Of a stretch of 21,934 nt of DNA, positions 1-5,018 are shown piece by piece. The position numbers and the translations under genes are program-made. The notes beneath the pieces are model-generated. The model did not search any database, had not been told where the DNA came from, and saw only the letters and a program-made list of their open reading frames with translations. Positions within the stretch are counted from its first letter, which is position 1, and each line of letters starts with the position of its first letter. This stretch comes from a virus. The stretch is from the IMG/VR virus record IMGVR_UViG_3300020457_000117, positions 1-21,934 of that record; one strand, written 5' to 3'.

Positions 1-1
1 C

Positions 2-94
2 AACGAAGTGCATGAATCTGATAGCATTTCTGTATGGTACTCCCCCGAATATTACACATTAAGTGATACTATTCAATCCGAAGTTTGGTACTAA
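2..94 (+). CDS. 3' end of a truncated hypothetical gene
   Basis: An open frame enters from the left edge and stops at TAA 92-94, giving the last 30 residues of a protein that ends in SEVWY. The tail is acidic and aromatic-rich (several Asp, Glu, Tyr and Trp). No start codon or domain is visible, so the function is unknown. It reads in the same direction as the small genes that follow and is followed at once by a hairpin that may be its terminator. The reading frame is supported only by being open from the edge and by the terminator placed just after its stop. Confidence 0.5.
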   Translation, partial: NEVHESDSISVWYSPEYYTLSDTIQSEVWY

Positions 95-107
95 AATAAT
101 ACTCACG

Positions 108-126
108 AGGGGACAATCTTTCCCCT
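108..126 (+). terminator. Probable intrinsic terminator after the truncated gene
   Basis: A perfect 6-bp stem AGGGGA/TCCCCT encloses a 7-nt loop and is followed by TATTT. It lies 14 bases after the stop of the truncated gene. The stem is GC-rich for this genome, but the T-run is short, so termination may be incomplete. Confidence 0.5.
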
Positions 127-157
127 TATTTAATGCCCATTTAACAAACAATTCATT

Positions 158-418
158 ATGCAAATTACATCTAAAAAAGGTTCAATAGTATTAGATTACT
201 ATCCAATTAAGAATCTGAATAATAACATTTATCAAGATGAAGTTCTGAGGGTGTTAACATTTAGGGGTGAAACTATGAATAAAAGAATCATTACAACTGA
301 AAAGATGGGTGATGAAGTGTTAGATAGAAAGGATAATTTCGATTATATTATAACAGATAACAGTAAAGGTTTACCACAATTTGTATCACATTATCAGAGA
401 AGATCTTACATAGACTAA
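158..418 (+). CDS. Hypothetical protein, 86 aa
   Basis: This 86-residue frame starts at the first ATG after the hairpin at 108-126 and ends at TAA 416-418. There is no clear Shine-Dalgarno sequence; the upstream bases are AT-rich, which is common in marine cyanophages. The product is soluble-looking and polar, rich in Asn, Asp, Lys and Ile, with no signal peptide or membrane segment. I recognise no domain. It heads a run of five small co-directional genes (158-1123), a pattern typical of phage accessory or early regions. It could encode a host-modifying protein, but the sequence does not show what it does. Confidence 0.6.
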   Translation: MQITSKKGSIVLDYYPIKNLNNNIYQDEVLRVLTFRGETMNKRIITTEKMGDEVLDRKDNFDYIITDNSKGLPQFVSHYQRRSYID

Positions 419-448
419 CATGATTCACTTATTTGTGCTATTATTAAT

Positions 449-673
449 ATGCGTAATCGCATCATCAATGATAACACTTTACGTTCACAATCCTCATCAT
501 TATTAACAATGAAACAACGTATTACAGTCTCTCAGTATGAACAATTACAAGAAGAGTTTGACTTTAAAAATCAACAATATGACTCTGTTAATTGTTATCA
601 TAGTCCGTTATATTACAATAATCCGTTATACTTTAATCCACTATCTTATGAGGTAATTGACAATGAACACTAA
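449..673 (+). CDS. Hypothetical protein, 74 aa
   Basis: A 74-residue frame with a polar N-terminal half and a striking Tyr/Asn/Pro-rich C-terminal half (residues 45-70, with near-repeats of PLYYNNPLYFNP type). The N-terminal part contains QYEQLQEEFDF, likely helical. No family is recognised. The leader contains GTGCTATTAT, a 10-mer also found just before the small gene at 5019. There is no good ribosome-binding site at ATG 449; a second in-frame ATG lies at residue 21. Its last 11 bases overlap the next gene, which suggests translational coupling. Confidence 0.55.
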   Translation: MRNRIINDNTLRSQSSSLLTMKQRITVSQYEQLQEEFDFKNQQYDSVNCYHSPLYYNNPLYFNPLSYEVIDNEH

Positions 674-815
674 TGAATTACAGTCCTATTATGCACAACA
701 AGCATTAATAGATAGAAACCAAACTCAAGGATTATCGTCACTAATTAATAAGAATAAAACACAAGATGATTATAAAAAGTGTTATAAACCGTATCGTACT
801 CTTAATAACTATTAG
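663..815 (+). CDS. Small hypothetical protein, 50 aa, overlapping the previous gene
   Basis: The frame runs from ATG 663 to TAG 813-815 and encodes 50 residues rich in Gln, Asn, Lys and Tyr, with the ending RTLNNY. It overlaps the 3' end of the preceding gene by 11 bases in another frame. A GAGG at 650-653, nine bases before the ATG, supports this start. The product looks soluble, with a Q/N-rich helical first half. No homologue is recognised. The overlap, the ribosome-binding site and the tight spacing to the next gene (9 bases) are the reasons for calling it real. Confidence 0.5.
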   Translation: MNTNELQSYYAQQALIDRNQTQGLSSLINKNKTQDDYKKCYKPYRTLNNY

Positions 816-824
816 GAGAGAAAT

Positions 825-959
825 ATGCAATCAATGACTAACTATGAATGGGATGAAGATTTCTACAAAGAAATAGTTAAGGATCACAATTATAGATTTC
901 CGAAGTATAATAGTATTGATTATCCCTTACCTAATATAACACATAGAGAGGAGGAATAG
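825..959 (+). CDS. Small acidic hypothetical protein, 44 aa
   Basis: ATG 825 is preceded by a good Shine-Dalgarno sequence (AGGAG, 814-818), itself overlapping the stop of the previous gene. The 44-residue product is acidic and aromatic (YEWDEDFYKE near the N-terminus, THREEE at the C-terminus), soluble-looking and without a recognised family. Its stop TAG (957-959) overlaps the GTG start of the next gene in TAGTG, a classic coupling arrangement. The ribosome-binding site and coupling make a real gene likely even though it is short. Confidence 0.55.
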   Translation: MQSMTNYEWDEDFYKEIVKDHNYRFPKYNSIDYPLPNITHREEE

Positions 960-1123
960 TGACATCTAATTATACACGACATGGCAGAAGTCCGTTATCT
1001 GATGAACATTTAAGGCAGTTAGATTGTCTTTATAAAGCATACAATCAAGAAGGCATATCAGAGGGAGATAAAAGATTTTACTGGGCAAAGATTCAACAGT
1101 TAACTAATAGTCTAACAGAGTAA
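959..1123 (+). CDS. Small hypothetical protein, 54 aa, GTG start
   Basis: The start is taken as GTG 959, one base overlapping the previous stop, because AGGAGG (949-954) is the strongest ribosome-binding site in this part of the window and there is no in-frame ATG. The 54-residue product (ending LTNSLTE) contains a likely helix with SDEHLRQLDCLYKAYNQEG and an aromatic FYWAKIQQL segment, reminiscent of small helical phage proteins but not assignable to a family. It is the last gene before the 365-base gene-free region, and its stop lies inside the first copy of the TAAGTTTTCCACA repeat. Confidence 0.6.
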   Translation: MTSNYTRHGRSPLSDEHLRQLDCLYKAYNQEGISEGDKRFYWAKIQQLTNSLTE

Positions 1124-1159
1124 GTTTTCCACAGAAAGTATCATTAATTGTGGAAAACT
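1123..1159. repeat. 11-bp perfect inverted repeat built from two DnaA-like boxes
   Basis: AGTTTTCCACA (1123-1133) and its exact reverse complement TGTGGAAAACT (1149-1159) are separated by 15 bases. It could form a hairpin or cruciform immediately after the gene ending at 1123. No T-run follows, so it is a poor intrinsic terminator; paired binding sites are the better reading. Confidence 0.6.
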
Positions 1160-1257
1160 ATGCTATTATATGTTAAATAAGGTGTTAAAATGGTCTTATA
1201 AATATAACCTTGTTGTTTATAAGTTTTCCACAATGTTGTTAAAAACCCTTGTTAATA

Positions 1258-1307
1258 TGTGGAATAAGTGTTAATTAGTAGAAATATTGTGTGGATAAGT
1301 GTTGATT
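1258..1307. repeat. Imperfect direct repeat containing two minus-strand boxes
   Basis: TGTGGAATAAGTGTTAATT (1258-1276) and TGTGGATAAGTGTTGATT (1290-1307) differ by one inserted base and one substitution, and start 32 bases apart, about three helical turns. The copies carry the TATTCCACA and TTATCCACA boxes respectively. The identity extends beyond the 9-mers, which suggests duplication of a larger binding unit. Confidence 0.5.
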
Positions 1308-1320
1308 TCTTAGTGATCTT

Positions 1321-1376
1321 AGCGAGTCGATTATAACACGAACTCGCTTAAATTACCAGACCCTCGGTAATATTTT
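1321..1376 (+). other. Two consecutive hairpins in the gene-free region
   Basis: The first hairpin has stem AGCGAGT/ACTCGCT (1321-1327 and 1342-1348) with a 14-base loop. The second has stem ATTACC/GGTAAT (1352-1357 and 1366-1371) with an 8-base loop and is followed by ATTTTG, so the pair could end a short transcript. No tRNA cloverleaf can be drawn. They may be a small RNA, a terminator or an origin-associated structure; the evidence is structural only. Confidence 0.3.
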
Positions 1377-1429
1377 GTAGGGATATTAAGTTTTCCACAT
1401 ATAAACCTTTTTATAAATATCCTTACTAC

Positions 1430-1458
1430 TTGACAATAACTCCGTTATATTGTAGAAT
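1430..1458 (+). promoter_or_regulatory. Sigma70-type promoter TTGACA-N17-TAGAAT
   Basis: TTGACA (1430-1435) matches the -35 consensus exactly, the spacer is 17 bases, and TAGAAT (1453-1458) has one mismatch to the -10 consensus. The expected start is near 1465, leaving a leader of about 25 bases before ATG 1489. Host-type promoters like this usually drive early genes in cyanomyoviruses. Confidence 0.7.
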
Positions 1459-1488
1459 ACTTATTAACACTCTCCTCCCTCTAATCTC

Positions 1489-1662
1489 ATGACAGTTAGT
1501 AACTATTATGGACAAAAGAGTAAGTATAGAATAACGCTGGAATTAGATGTCTTAGATGACTTTAACCCTCGACAGATTGAGTGGGAAAAGTTATTTGAAT
1601 TGCAGGACAATGAGACTGTAGAAAGTGTTATCGAAGACCTGCAAGATCCTGTGAGTTGGTAA
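1489..1662 (+). CDS. Small acidic hypothetical protein, 57 aa
   Basis: ATG 1489 follows the promoter at 1430-1458 by about 30 bases. The 57-residue product begins MTVSNYYGQK, has a central beta-like YRITLELDV stretch followed by DDFNPRQIEWEKLFEL, and ends acidic (QDPVSW). No Shine-Dalgarno is seen; the leader is pyrimidine-rich (CTCTCCTCCCTCT). No family is recognised. The first 13 bases are identical to those of the gene at 1763, so the two small genes share their initiation region and the N-terminal MTVS. As the first gene after a strong host-type promoter, it is plausibly an early gene; that is inference. Confidence 0.6.
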   Translation: MTVSNYYGQKSKYRITLELDVLDDFNPRQIEWEKLFELQDNETVESVIEDLQDPVSW

Positions 1663-1762
1663 CACTAACGGGGGGTCGATTAAAGTGTTGCTATAGTATA
1701 CGACCTGAACAAGTCTTTAAACTATTCTTATAAACAATTACCACCTAATTAGGTTCTTTATT

Positions 1763-1891
1763 ATGACAGTTAGTAGCACACAGTTTGTATCACCAAACTT
1801 TGCAGAATTTCTATTAGAAAATACAAACAATGGCAATGAAATCTTATCAGTTCTCGATGATATTGTAGAGGGTGCAGATACAGTCCTATAA
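1763..1891 (+). CDS. Small acidic hypothetical protein, 42 aa
   Basis: ATG 1763 opens a 42-residue frame, MTVSSTQFVS at the start and ending DDIVEGADTVL, acidic and probably helical in the middle (FAEFLLEN). A weak AGG at 1751-1753 precedes it. The frame ends 14 bases before a strong terminator, which supports its being expressed. A possible extended -10 element (TGCTATAGT, 1689-1697) lies upstream without a matching -35, so it may instead be read from the promoter at 1430. The shared 13-base start with the gene at 1489 suggests a partial duplication. Function unknown. Confidence 0.55.
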   Translation: MTVSSTQFVSPNFAEFLLENTNNGNEILSVLDDIVEGADTVL

Positions 1892-1905
1892 GTAACAACA
1901 ACCGT

Positions 1906-1939
1906 TCCCCTGCTAACTAACACTTAGTGGGGGATTTTT
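1906..1939 (+). terminator. Strong intrinsic terminator
   Basis: An 11-bp stem, TCCCCTGCTAA (1906-1916) with TTAGTGGGGGA (1924-1934), closes with two G-T wobble pairs around a 7-base loop and runs into TTTTT. It ends the transcript of the two small genes at 1489 and 1763. Confidence 0.85.
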
Positions 1940-1965
1940 ACCAGTCTTAAATGTTACTTAGTGCC

Positions 1966-2029
1966 ACACAGTTATTATAACATTGTGGTTACACAGTTGT
2001 TGACACATAGGACAGTAATATGGTACAAT
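1966..2029 (+). promoter_or_regulatory. Sigma70-type promoter with operator-like direct repeats
   Basis: TTGACA (2000-2005) and TACAAT (2024-2029) are 18 bases apart, a good host-type promoter. Directly upstream, ACACAGTTATT (1966-1976) and ACACAGTTGTT (1991-2001) form a direct repeat with a 25-base period; the second copy overlaps the -35 box, as expected of an operator. Transcription from here would give a leader of about 150 bases before the oxygenase gene. That leader (2036-2184) has a G/T-rich segment (2040-2095), a weak hairpin AGGG/CCCT near 2107, and two TATAAAAA elements (2099, 2151) one base off the late promoter octamer. I see no known riboswitch in it. Confidence 0.55.
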
Positions 2030-2184
2030 TGTTATATACAGTCGTTCGGCAGTTATATGCGGTTCGTTTATATTTTGCGTCGGTTGCGTTGCCCCGTTTA
2101 TAAAAAAGGGTAAGTCCCTAACCTACAGAGGTGACAATTCGAGTTCTATATATAAAAATCCGAAAAAATTTTTGGGGGTAAAAA

Positions 2185-2829
2185 GTGTCTCATAGGGGTT
2201 TTAAAAGAACTTTTAAAAGAATACTGGGAGTCCCCATATGGGAAATAAAAAAGAGAGATACTTTTAACCAACAGAAAATAATAGATGAGATAATCGCAGC
2301 AAAGAAAAAAAATCCAGAACAAACAGAAAAGCAAGAAGTTGATAAATGGGAGTGGGAAGATCTTGGTGGATTTGGTGTAAATGAAGGATTCCACCAACAA
2401 GGATATGAATCATATGCATATATGAACTCACCTGAATCTGACTTAGTAGAAACATACCAATATATGAGAGACGTATTGGAGAGTGATGGTGGATTAGATT
2501 TCCCCCATCAGATATGCGAAGGATGGTTTAATTTCAATAAGAAATTCCAAGCAAACATGCCACACACTCATGGTGAGGTAGGATTAGCATCTGTATTGTT
2601 TTTAAAGAACGCAAAAGGGTTGACGTTTTACTATCCGAATCCTTTTAGTGGTATTGACAACCATAATGATGCAGTTGGATTAGACATGTCATTAGAGTTT
2701 TATCATGTGGATGCAGAGGTAGGAGATGCTGTAGTATTTCCAAGCAATCTATTACATTGGGTAAGACCTCATAATAAAGAAGAAGATAGAATAACATTTG
2801 CTTGTAACATTAAAATAAATAGATTCTAA
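2185..2829 (+). CDS. 2-oxoglutarate/Fe(II)-dependent oxygenase family protein
   Basis: The 214-residue product resembles the compact 2OG-Fe(II) oxygenase family common in marine cyanomyoviruses. Visible signatures are W114-F-N, the first metal-ligand region PHTHGEV (His127, His129, Glu131), a beta strand LASVLFL, then GDAVVFPSNLLHWV with the distal His191, and an Arg at 202 in RITFACNI, placed where the family binds the 2-oxoglutarate carboxylate. The first ligand set is H-T-H rather than the textbook H-x-D, as is common in this branch. The first ~100 residues are basic then acidic and not conserved. GTG 2185 is used because a stop codon lies two codons upstream and there is no in-frame ATG for about 80 codons. 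Substrate unknown; virion protein or host metabolite hydroxylation are both possible. Confidence 0.8.
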   Translation: MSHRGFKRTFKRILGVPIWEIKKRDTFNQQKIIDEIIAAKKKNPEQTEKQEVDKWEWEDLGGFGVNEGFHQQGYESYAYMNSPESDLVETYQYMRDVLESDGGLDFPHQICEGWFNFNKKFQANMPHTHGEVGLASVLFLKNAKGLTFYYPNPFSGIDNHNDAVGLDMSLEFYHVDAEVGDAVVFPSNLLHWVRPHNKEEDRITFACNIKINRF

Positions 2830-2830
2830 A

Positions 2831-3061
2831 ATGAATGATATGGAATCAACAACCTATCACATCTATGCAAAAGATAGAGTATTGTATTATAATCTAGAGG
2901 AAGAAGAATTTAAAGAGAAGTGGGAACTACTTCAAGTCATGGTAGATTTGTTAGAGACAGACTATACTGAGAGAGACTTATCATATATTAAGTTGACACC
3001 TGTTGGATGGCCAGGTAAGATCGTTCATAAAACACCTATGTGGGAAGAAGATTCATATTGA
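2831..3061 (+). CDS. Conserved-looking hypothetical protein, 76 aa
   Basis: It starts one base after the oxygenase stop and so belongs to the same transcript. The 76-residue protein starts with MNDMESTTYHIYAKDRVLYY, followed by an acidic helix (EEEEFKEKWELLQVMVDLL) and DYTERDLSYIKL. An alternative start is ATG 2840 (MESTTYH), which fits my memory of related cyanophage proteins better. There is no membrane segment or known domain. Its stop TGA (3059-3061) lies inside the -35 box of the next promoter. The role is unknown; the close coupling suggests it works with or alongside the oxygenase. Confidence 0.7.
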   Translation: MNDMESTTYHIYAKDRVLYYNLEEEEFKEKWELLQVMVDLLETDYTERDLSYIKLTPVGWPGKIVHKTPMWEEDSY

Positions 3062-3086
3062 CATATACATAATACCGATGTATAAT
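3058..3086 (+). promoter_or_regulatory. Perfect consensus sigma70 promoter before the glycosyltransferase
   Basis: TTGACA (3058-3063), a 17-base spacer and TATAAT (3081-3086) match the bacterial housekeeping consensus at all twelve positions. The -35 box overlaps the upstream stop codon. Expected transcription starts near 3093, some 16 bases before ATG 3109. Confidence 0.8.
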
Positions 3087-3108
3087 TGAAAAGTAATTAC
3101 AAGGTATT

Positions 3109-3876
3109 ATGGGAAAAGGATTTACCGTAAAAGCAAATGCTCCTACAAAGAAAAAGGAAGAATGGGACATCCCTGCGATTAAGGAAAGATGGAAAGGTAA
3201 GACAATAGTATTTTGTCTACCTGGTAGAGGATGTTCATATATCTTTCTGAAGAACTTTGTACAACTATGTTTTGACATGGTTCAGAATGGAATGAGTATT
3301 CAGATATCTCAGGATTACTCATCTATGGTAAACTTTGCAAGATGTAAGTGTCTTGGAGCAAATGTATTACGTGGACCTAACCAGATACCTTGGGATGGTA
3401 AACTTAAGTATGACTATCAGTTATGGATTGACTCGGATATAGTCTTTGACACTAACAAGTTCTGGCAATTAGCAGATCTTGCATTACCTGCTGAAGGTGC
3501 TGAGAAAGAAATTACAGCAGGTTGGTATTGTACAGAAGATGGCAAGACTACATCTGTCGCACACTGGTTAGAGGAAGATGATTTCCGTACAAATGGTGGA
3601 GTAATGAACCACGAAATGGTGGATGGCATCAGCAAGCGTAAGAAACCATTCACTGTAGATTACACAGGTTTTGGATGGGTGCTCGTTAAAAAGGGAGTCT
3701 TTGAGAATCTTCCATATCCTTGGTTTGCTCCTAAGATGCAAGTCTTTGAATCTGGTAGTGTACAAGACATGTGTGGAGAGGACGTATCGTTCTGTCTAGA
3801 TGCCAAAGAGAAAGGTTATGAAATCTGGTGCGATCCTCGTATCAGGGTCGGTCACGAAAAAACTCGTGTAATATAA
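3109..3876 (+). CDS. GT-A-like glycosyltransferase
   Basis: The 255-residue protein looks like a GT-A-fold (family-2-like) glycosyltransferase. An N-terminal strand KTIVFCLPGRG (31-41) is followed by NFARCKCLG (75-83), then the metal-binding DxD-type motif LWIDSDIVF (DSD at 108-110) at the end of a strand, an acceptor-side segment DYTGFGWVLVKKGVFE (184-199), GEDVSFC (223-229) and a C-terminal strand with His249 in GHEK that may complete the metal site. There are no membrane segments, so the enzyme is cytosolic. The start is the ATG after the consensus promoter. Likely targets are a phage protein, phage DNA or host envelope sugars; the sequence does not decide. The downstream gene starts four bases after its stop. 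Confidence 0.75.
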   Translation: MGKGFTVKANAPTKKKEEWDIPAIKERWKGKTIVFCLPGRGCSYIFLKNFVQLCFDMVQNGMSIQISQDYSSMVNFARCKCLGANVLRGPNQIPWDGKLKYDYQLWIDSDIVFDTNKFWQLADLALPAEGAEKEITAGWYCTEDGKTTSVAHWLEEDDFRTNGGVMNHEMVDGISKRKKPFTVDYTGFGWVLVKKGVFENLPYPWFAPKMQVFESGSVQDMCGEDVSFCLDAKEKGYEIWCDPRIRVGHEKTRVI

Positions 3877-3880
3877 ACCT

Positions 3881-4102
3881 ATGAATAAAGATCAGCAGTT
3901 ATCTATGGAACGATCCGTTAAGTGGGTTGATTTTCATATGCCTTCAAAGACATCAGAAGAACTATGGTATCTTTGTTCAAACATTCTTACAGAACTATCC
4001 GAGCGTGACTCGGTTCGATATCGTATCAGAGCAACGGAAGCATCTGTAGCAGCGAAACTCGATTTAATTGATGAAGACACACACGACTCGGAGGGTTGTT
4101 AA
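3881..4102 (+). CDS. Small helical hypothetical protein, 73 aa
   Basis: It lies four bases after the glycosyltransferase stop and joins the next gene without a gap, so it is co-transcribed. The 73-residue product is mainly helical: SEELWYLCSNILTELSERD (39-56 region) and VRYRIRATEASVAAKLDLID, ending in an acidic DEDTHDSEGC. No family recognised. Its last codons carry GGAGG, the ribosome-binding site for the 47-residue gene that follows. Function unknown. Confidence 0.65.
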   Translation: MNKDQQLSMERSVKWVDFHMPSKTSEELWYLCSNILTELSERDSVRYRIRATEASVAAKLDLIDEDTHDSEGC

Positions 4103-4246
4103 ATGGCAAAAATGTTTAGCGGTGGCGTAGCAGGGGAAACTCTCGAATCAAAACCGAAAAAAACTCGTCAAGGAAGAGGAAAGCATACCAAATATGCCGC
4201 TTCCTCTCGTAACCATGCTAAAAAAAGAAGTAGAGGTCAAGGATAA
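4103..4246 (+). CDS. Very basic small protein, 47 aa
   Basis: The frame starts on the base after the previous stop (TAAATG) with GGAGGG about seven bases upstream, a strong Shine-Dalgarno. It encodes 47 residues: a short MAKMFSGGVAG head, then a tail with 13 Lys/Arg and only two acidic residues (segments such as KPKKTRQGRGKHTKYA and NHAKKRSRGQG). It resembles small basic proteins I recall from other cyanomyoviruses, but I can name no family. The composition resembles ribosomal-protein tails and nucleic-acid-binding peptides. Binding to DNA, RNA or the acidic surface of another protein is inference. Confidence 0.75.
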   Translation: MAKMFSGGVAGETLESKPKKTRQGRGKHTKYAASSRNHAKKRSRGQG

Positions 4247-4248
4247 CC

Positions 4249-4956
4249 ATGCCAGCATTAATATGTAACTTACCTGCATATGAGGTGTGGGTAAGAAAAG
4301 AATATTTGCTTGACCATAAAGGTGGGCATGGTGAATTTGTAAAAGGTGTCTGGGTTGCTGCTAAAAGCATACCTGGACGTGCTTTTTACTTTGAGACTTA
4401 TCTACCTGATTATGCAGCAATGTTTGATAAGTTACCTATATCTGCGTTTCTAAGCGAACCAGAGATTCCTGATCCTGATATGGAGTTACATAACCTCCAG
4501 TTCTGGAATTGTATGGATTATGGCGTTACAGCAGTTCAAAAGCAGTTTGTAGGGTCTATGCACTATGAATTGTATACAAGAGACTATGGAACTCAGACAG
4601 GTACGTATATTTGTACATTAGATAACTATCATCAAGACGTTGATGCTGTTGATTATTCTACAAGTGAAAATCCTGCTGAACATAAGTCACATAATTTGAT
4701 TGAACTTGATAATGGTCAGTTTGCACTCTATCCAAATAATAGAATGCGTATCTATGATAATAGTTTAACACCTGAACCACCTAATATGCCTGATTTTAAG
4801 GTTTCTACGGTCTTCTATCAAGTGGAGAATGGTCATGATCGTGATGGACTAGGAAATGATGAAAATTATTTTTGGAAAACATCAAAAGAAAGAAAAGATA
4901 CTGAAGAACCTAGTAAAAATGTATCAGAAATTGAAATAGAACCAGAGTTAGGGTAA
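4249..4956 (+). CDS. Conserved-looking hypothetical protein, 235 aa
   Basis: It begins two bases after the basic protein, with AGAGG and AAGG upstream. The 235-residue product starts MPALICNLPAYEVWVRKEYL and has a compact aromatic core (SIPGRAFYFETYLPDYAAMF, then QFWNCMDYGVTAVQKQFVG and GSMHYELYTRDYG), a DNGQFALYPNNRMRIYD strand pair, a proline-rich turn (LTPEPPNMPDFK) and an acidic C-terminal tail of about 25 residues. There is no signal peptide, membrane segment or catalytic motif I can name. I recall similar proteins upstream of gp25 in other cyanophages but cannot search. It is the last gene before the terminator near 5000, closing this operon. Confidence 0.75.
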   Translation: MPALICNLPAYEVWVRKEYLLDHKGGHGEFVKGVWVAAKSIPGRAFYFETYLPDYAAMFDKLPISAFLSEPEIPDPDMELHNLQFWNCMDYGVTAVQKQFVGSMHYELYTRDYGTQTGTYICTLDNYHQDVDAVDYSTSENPAEHKSHNLIELDNGQFALYPNNRMRIYDNSLTPEPPNMPDFKVSTVFYQVENGHDRDGLGNDENYFWKTSKERKDTEEPSKNVSEIEIEPELG

Positions 4957-4974
4957 ATTATCTCAGATAAATAT

Positions 4975-5000
4975 AAAGGACTCTTCGGAGTCCTTTTTTT
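4975..5000 (+). terminator. Intrinsic terminator with UUCG tetraloop
   Basis: AAAGGACTC (4975-4983) and GAGTCCTTT (4988-4996) pair perfectly around TTCG, an especially stable tetraloop, and run into a T-tract to 5000. It separates the oxygenase/glycosyltransferase operon from the baseplate genes. Confidence 0.95.
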
Positions 5001-5018
5001 GTATCATCTAGTGCTATT

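Larger units (their letters stand above)
1121..1399. other. Cluster of DnaA-box-like 9-mers: candidate replication origin or DnaA-binding locus
   Basis: Seen directly: TTTTCCACA occurs at 1125-1133, 1224-1232 and 1391-1399 on the plus strand, each inside the identical 13-mer TAAGTTTTCCACA, and at 1149-1157 on the minus strand. TTATCCACA, the E. coli consensus, occurs at 1290-1298 on the minus strand, and a one-mismatch box TATTCCACA at 1258-1266 on the minus strand. Known: TTTTCCACA is the preferred DnaA-box form at cyanobacterial origins. The 365-base stretch 1124-1488 has no gene and is AT-rich, as expected of an unwinding region. Two TATAAATA octamers (1197-1204, 1412-1419), which match the T4-like late promoter, lie inside or just after the cluster. 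Inference: host DnaA binds here, for replication initiation, transcriptional control or titration. T4-like phages are not known to need DnaA, so a purely regulatory role is a real alternative. Confidence 0.55.

Noticed and set aside
1321-1371. tRNA gene from the two stems in the gene-free region
   Set aside because: No acceptor stem, no T-arm sequence of GTTCGA type and no cloverleaf can be formed.
1661-1689. Possible hairpin AACACT/AGTGTT after the gene ending at 1662
   Set aside because: Short AT-rich stem with a 17-base loop and no T-run; not a convincing terminator.
1738-1923. Minus-strand open frame of 61 residues
   Set aside because: It overlaps the plus-strand gene at 1763 and the terminator at 1906, and has no ribosome-binding site or recognisable product. 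All supported genes here are on the plus strand.
2057-2113. 18-codon frame in the leader of the oxygenase operon (starts MRFVYIL)
   Set aside because: It could be a leader peptide, but no ribosome-binding site precedes it and no regulatory hairpin clearly overlaps it, so it was not listed as a gene.
2146-2400. Minus-strand open frame rich in Phe and Leu that looks like membrane segments
   Set aside because: It is the shadow of the A-rich 5' part of the oxygenase gene; complementing A-rich codons gives hydrophobic residues.
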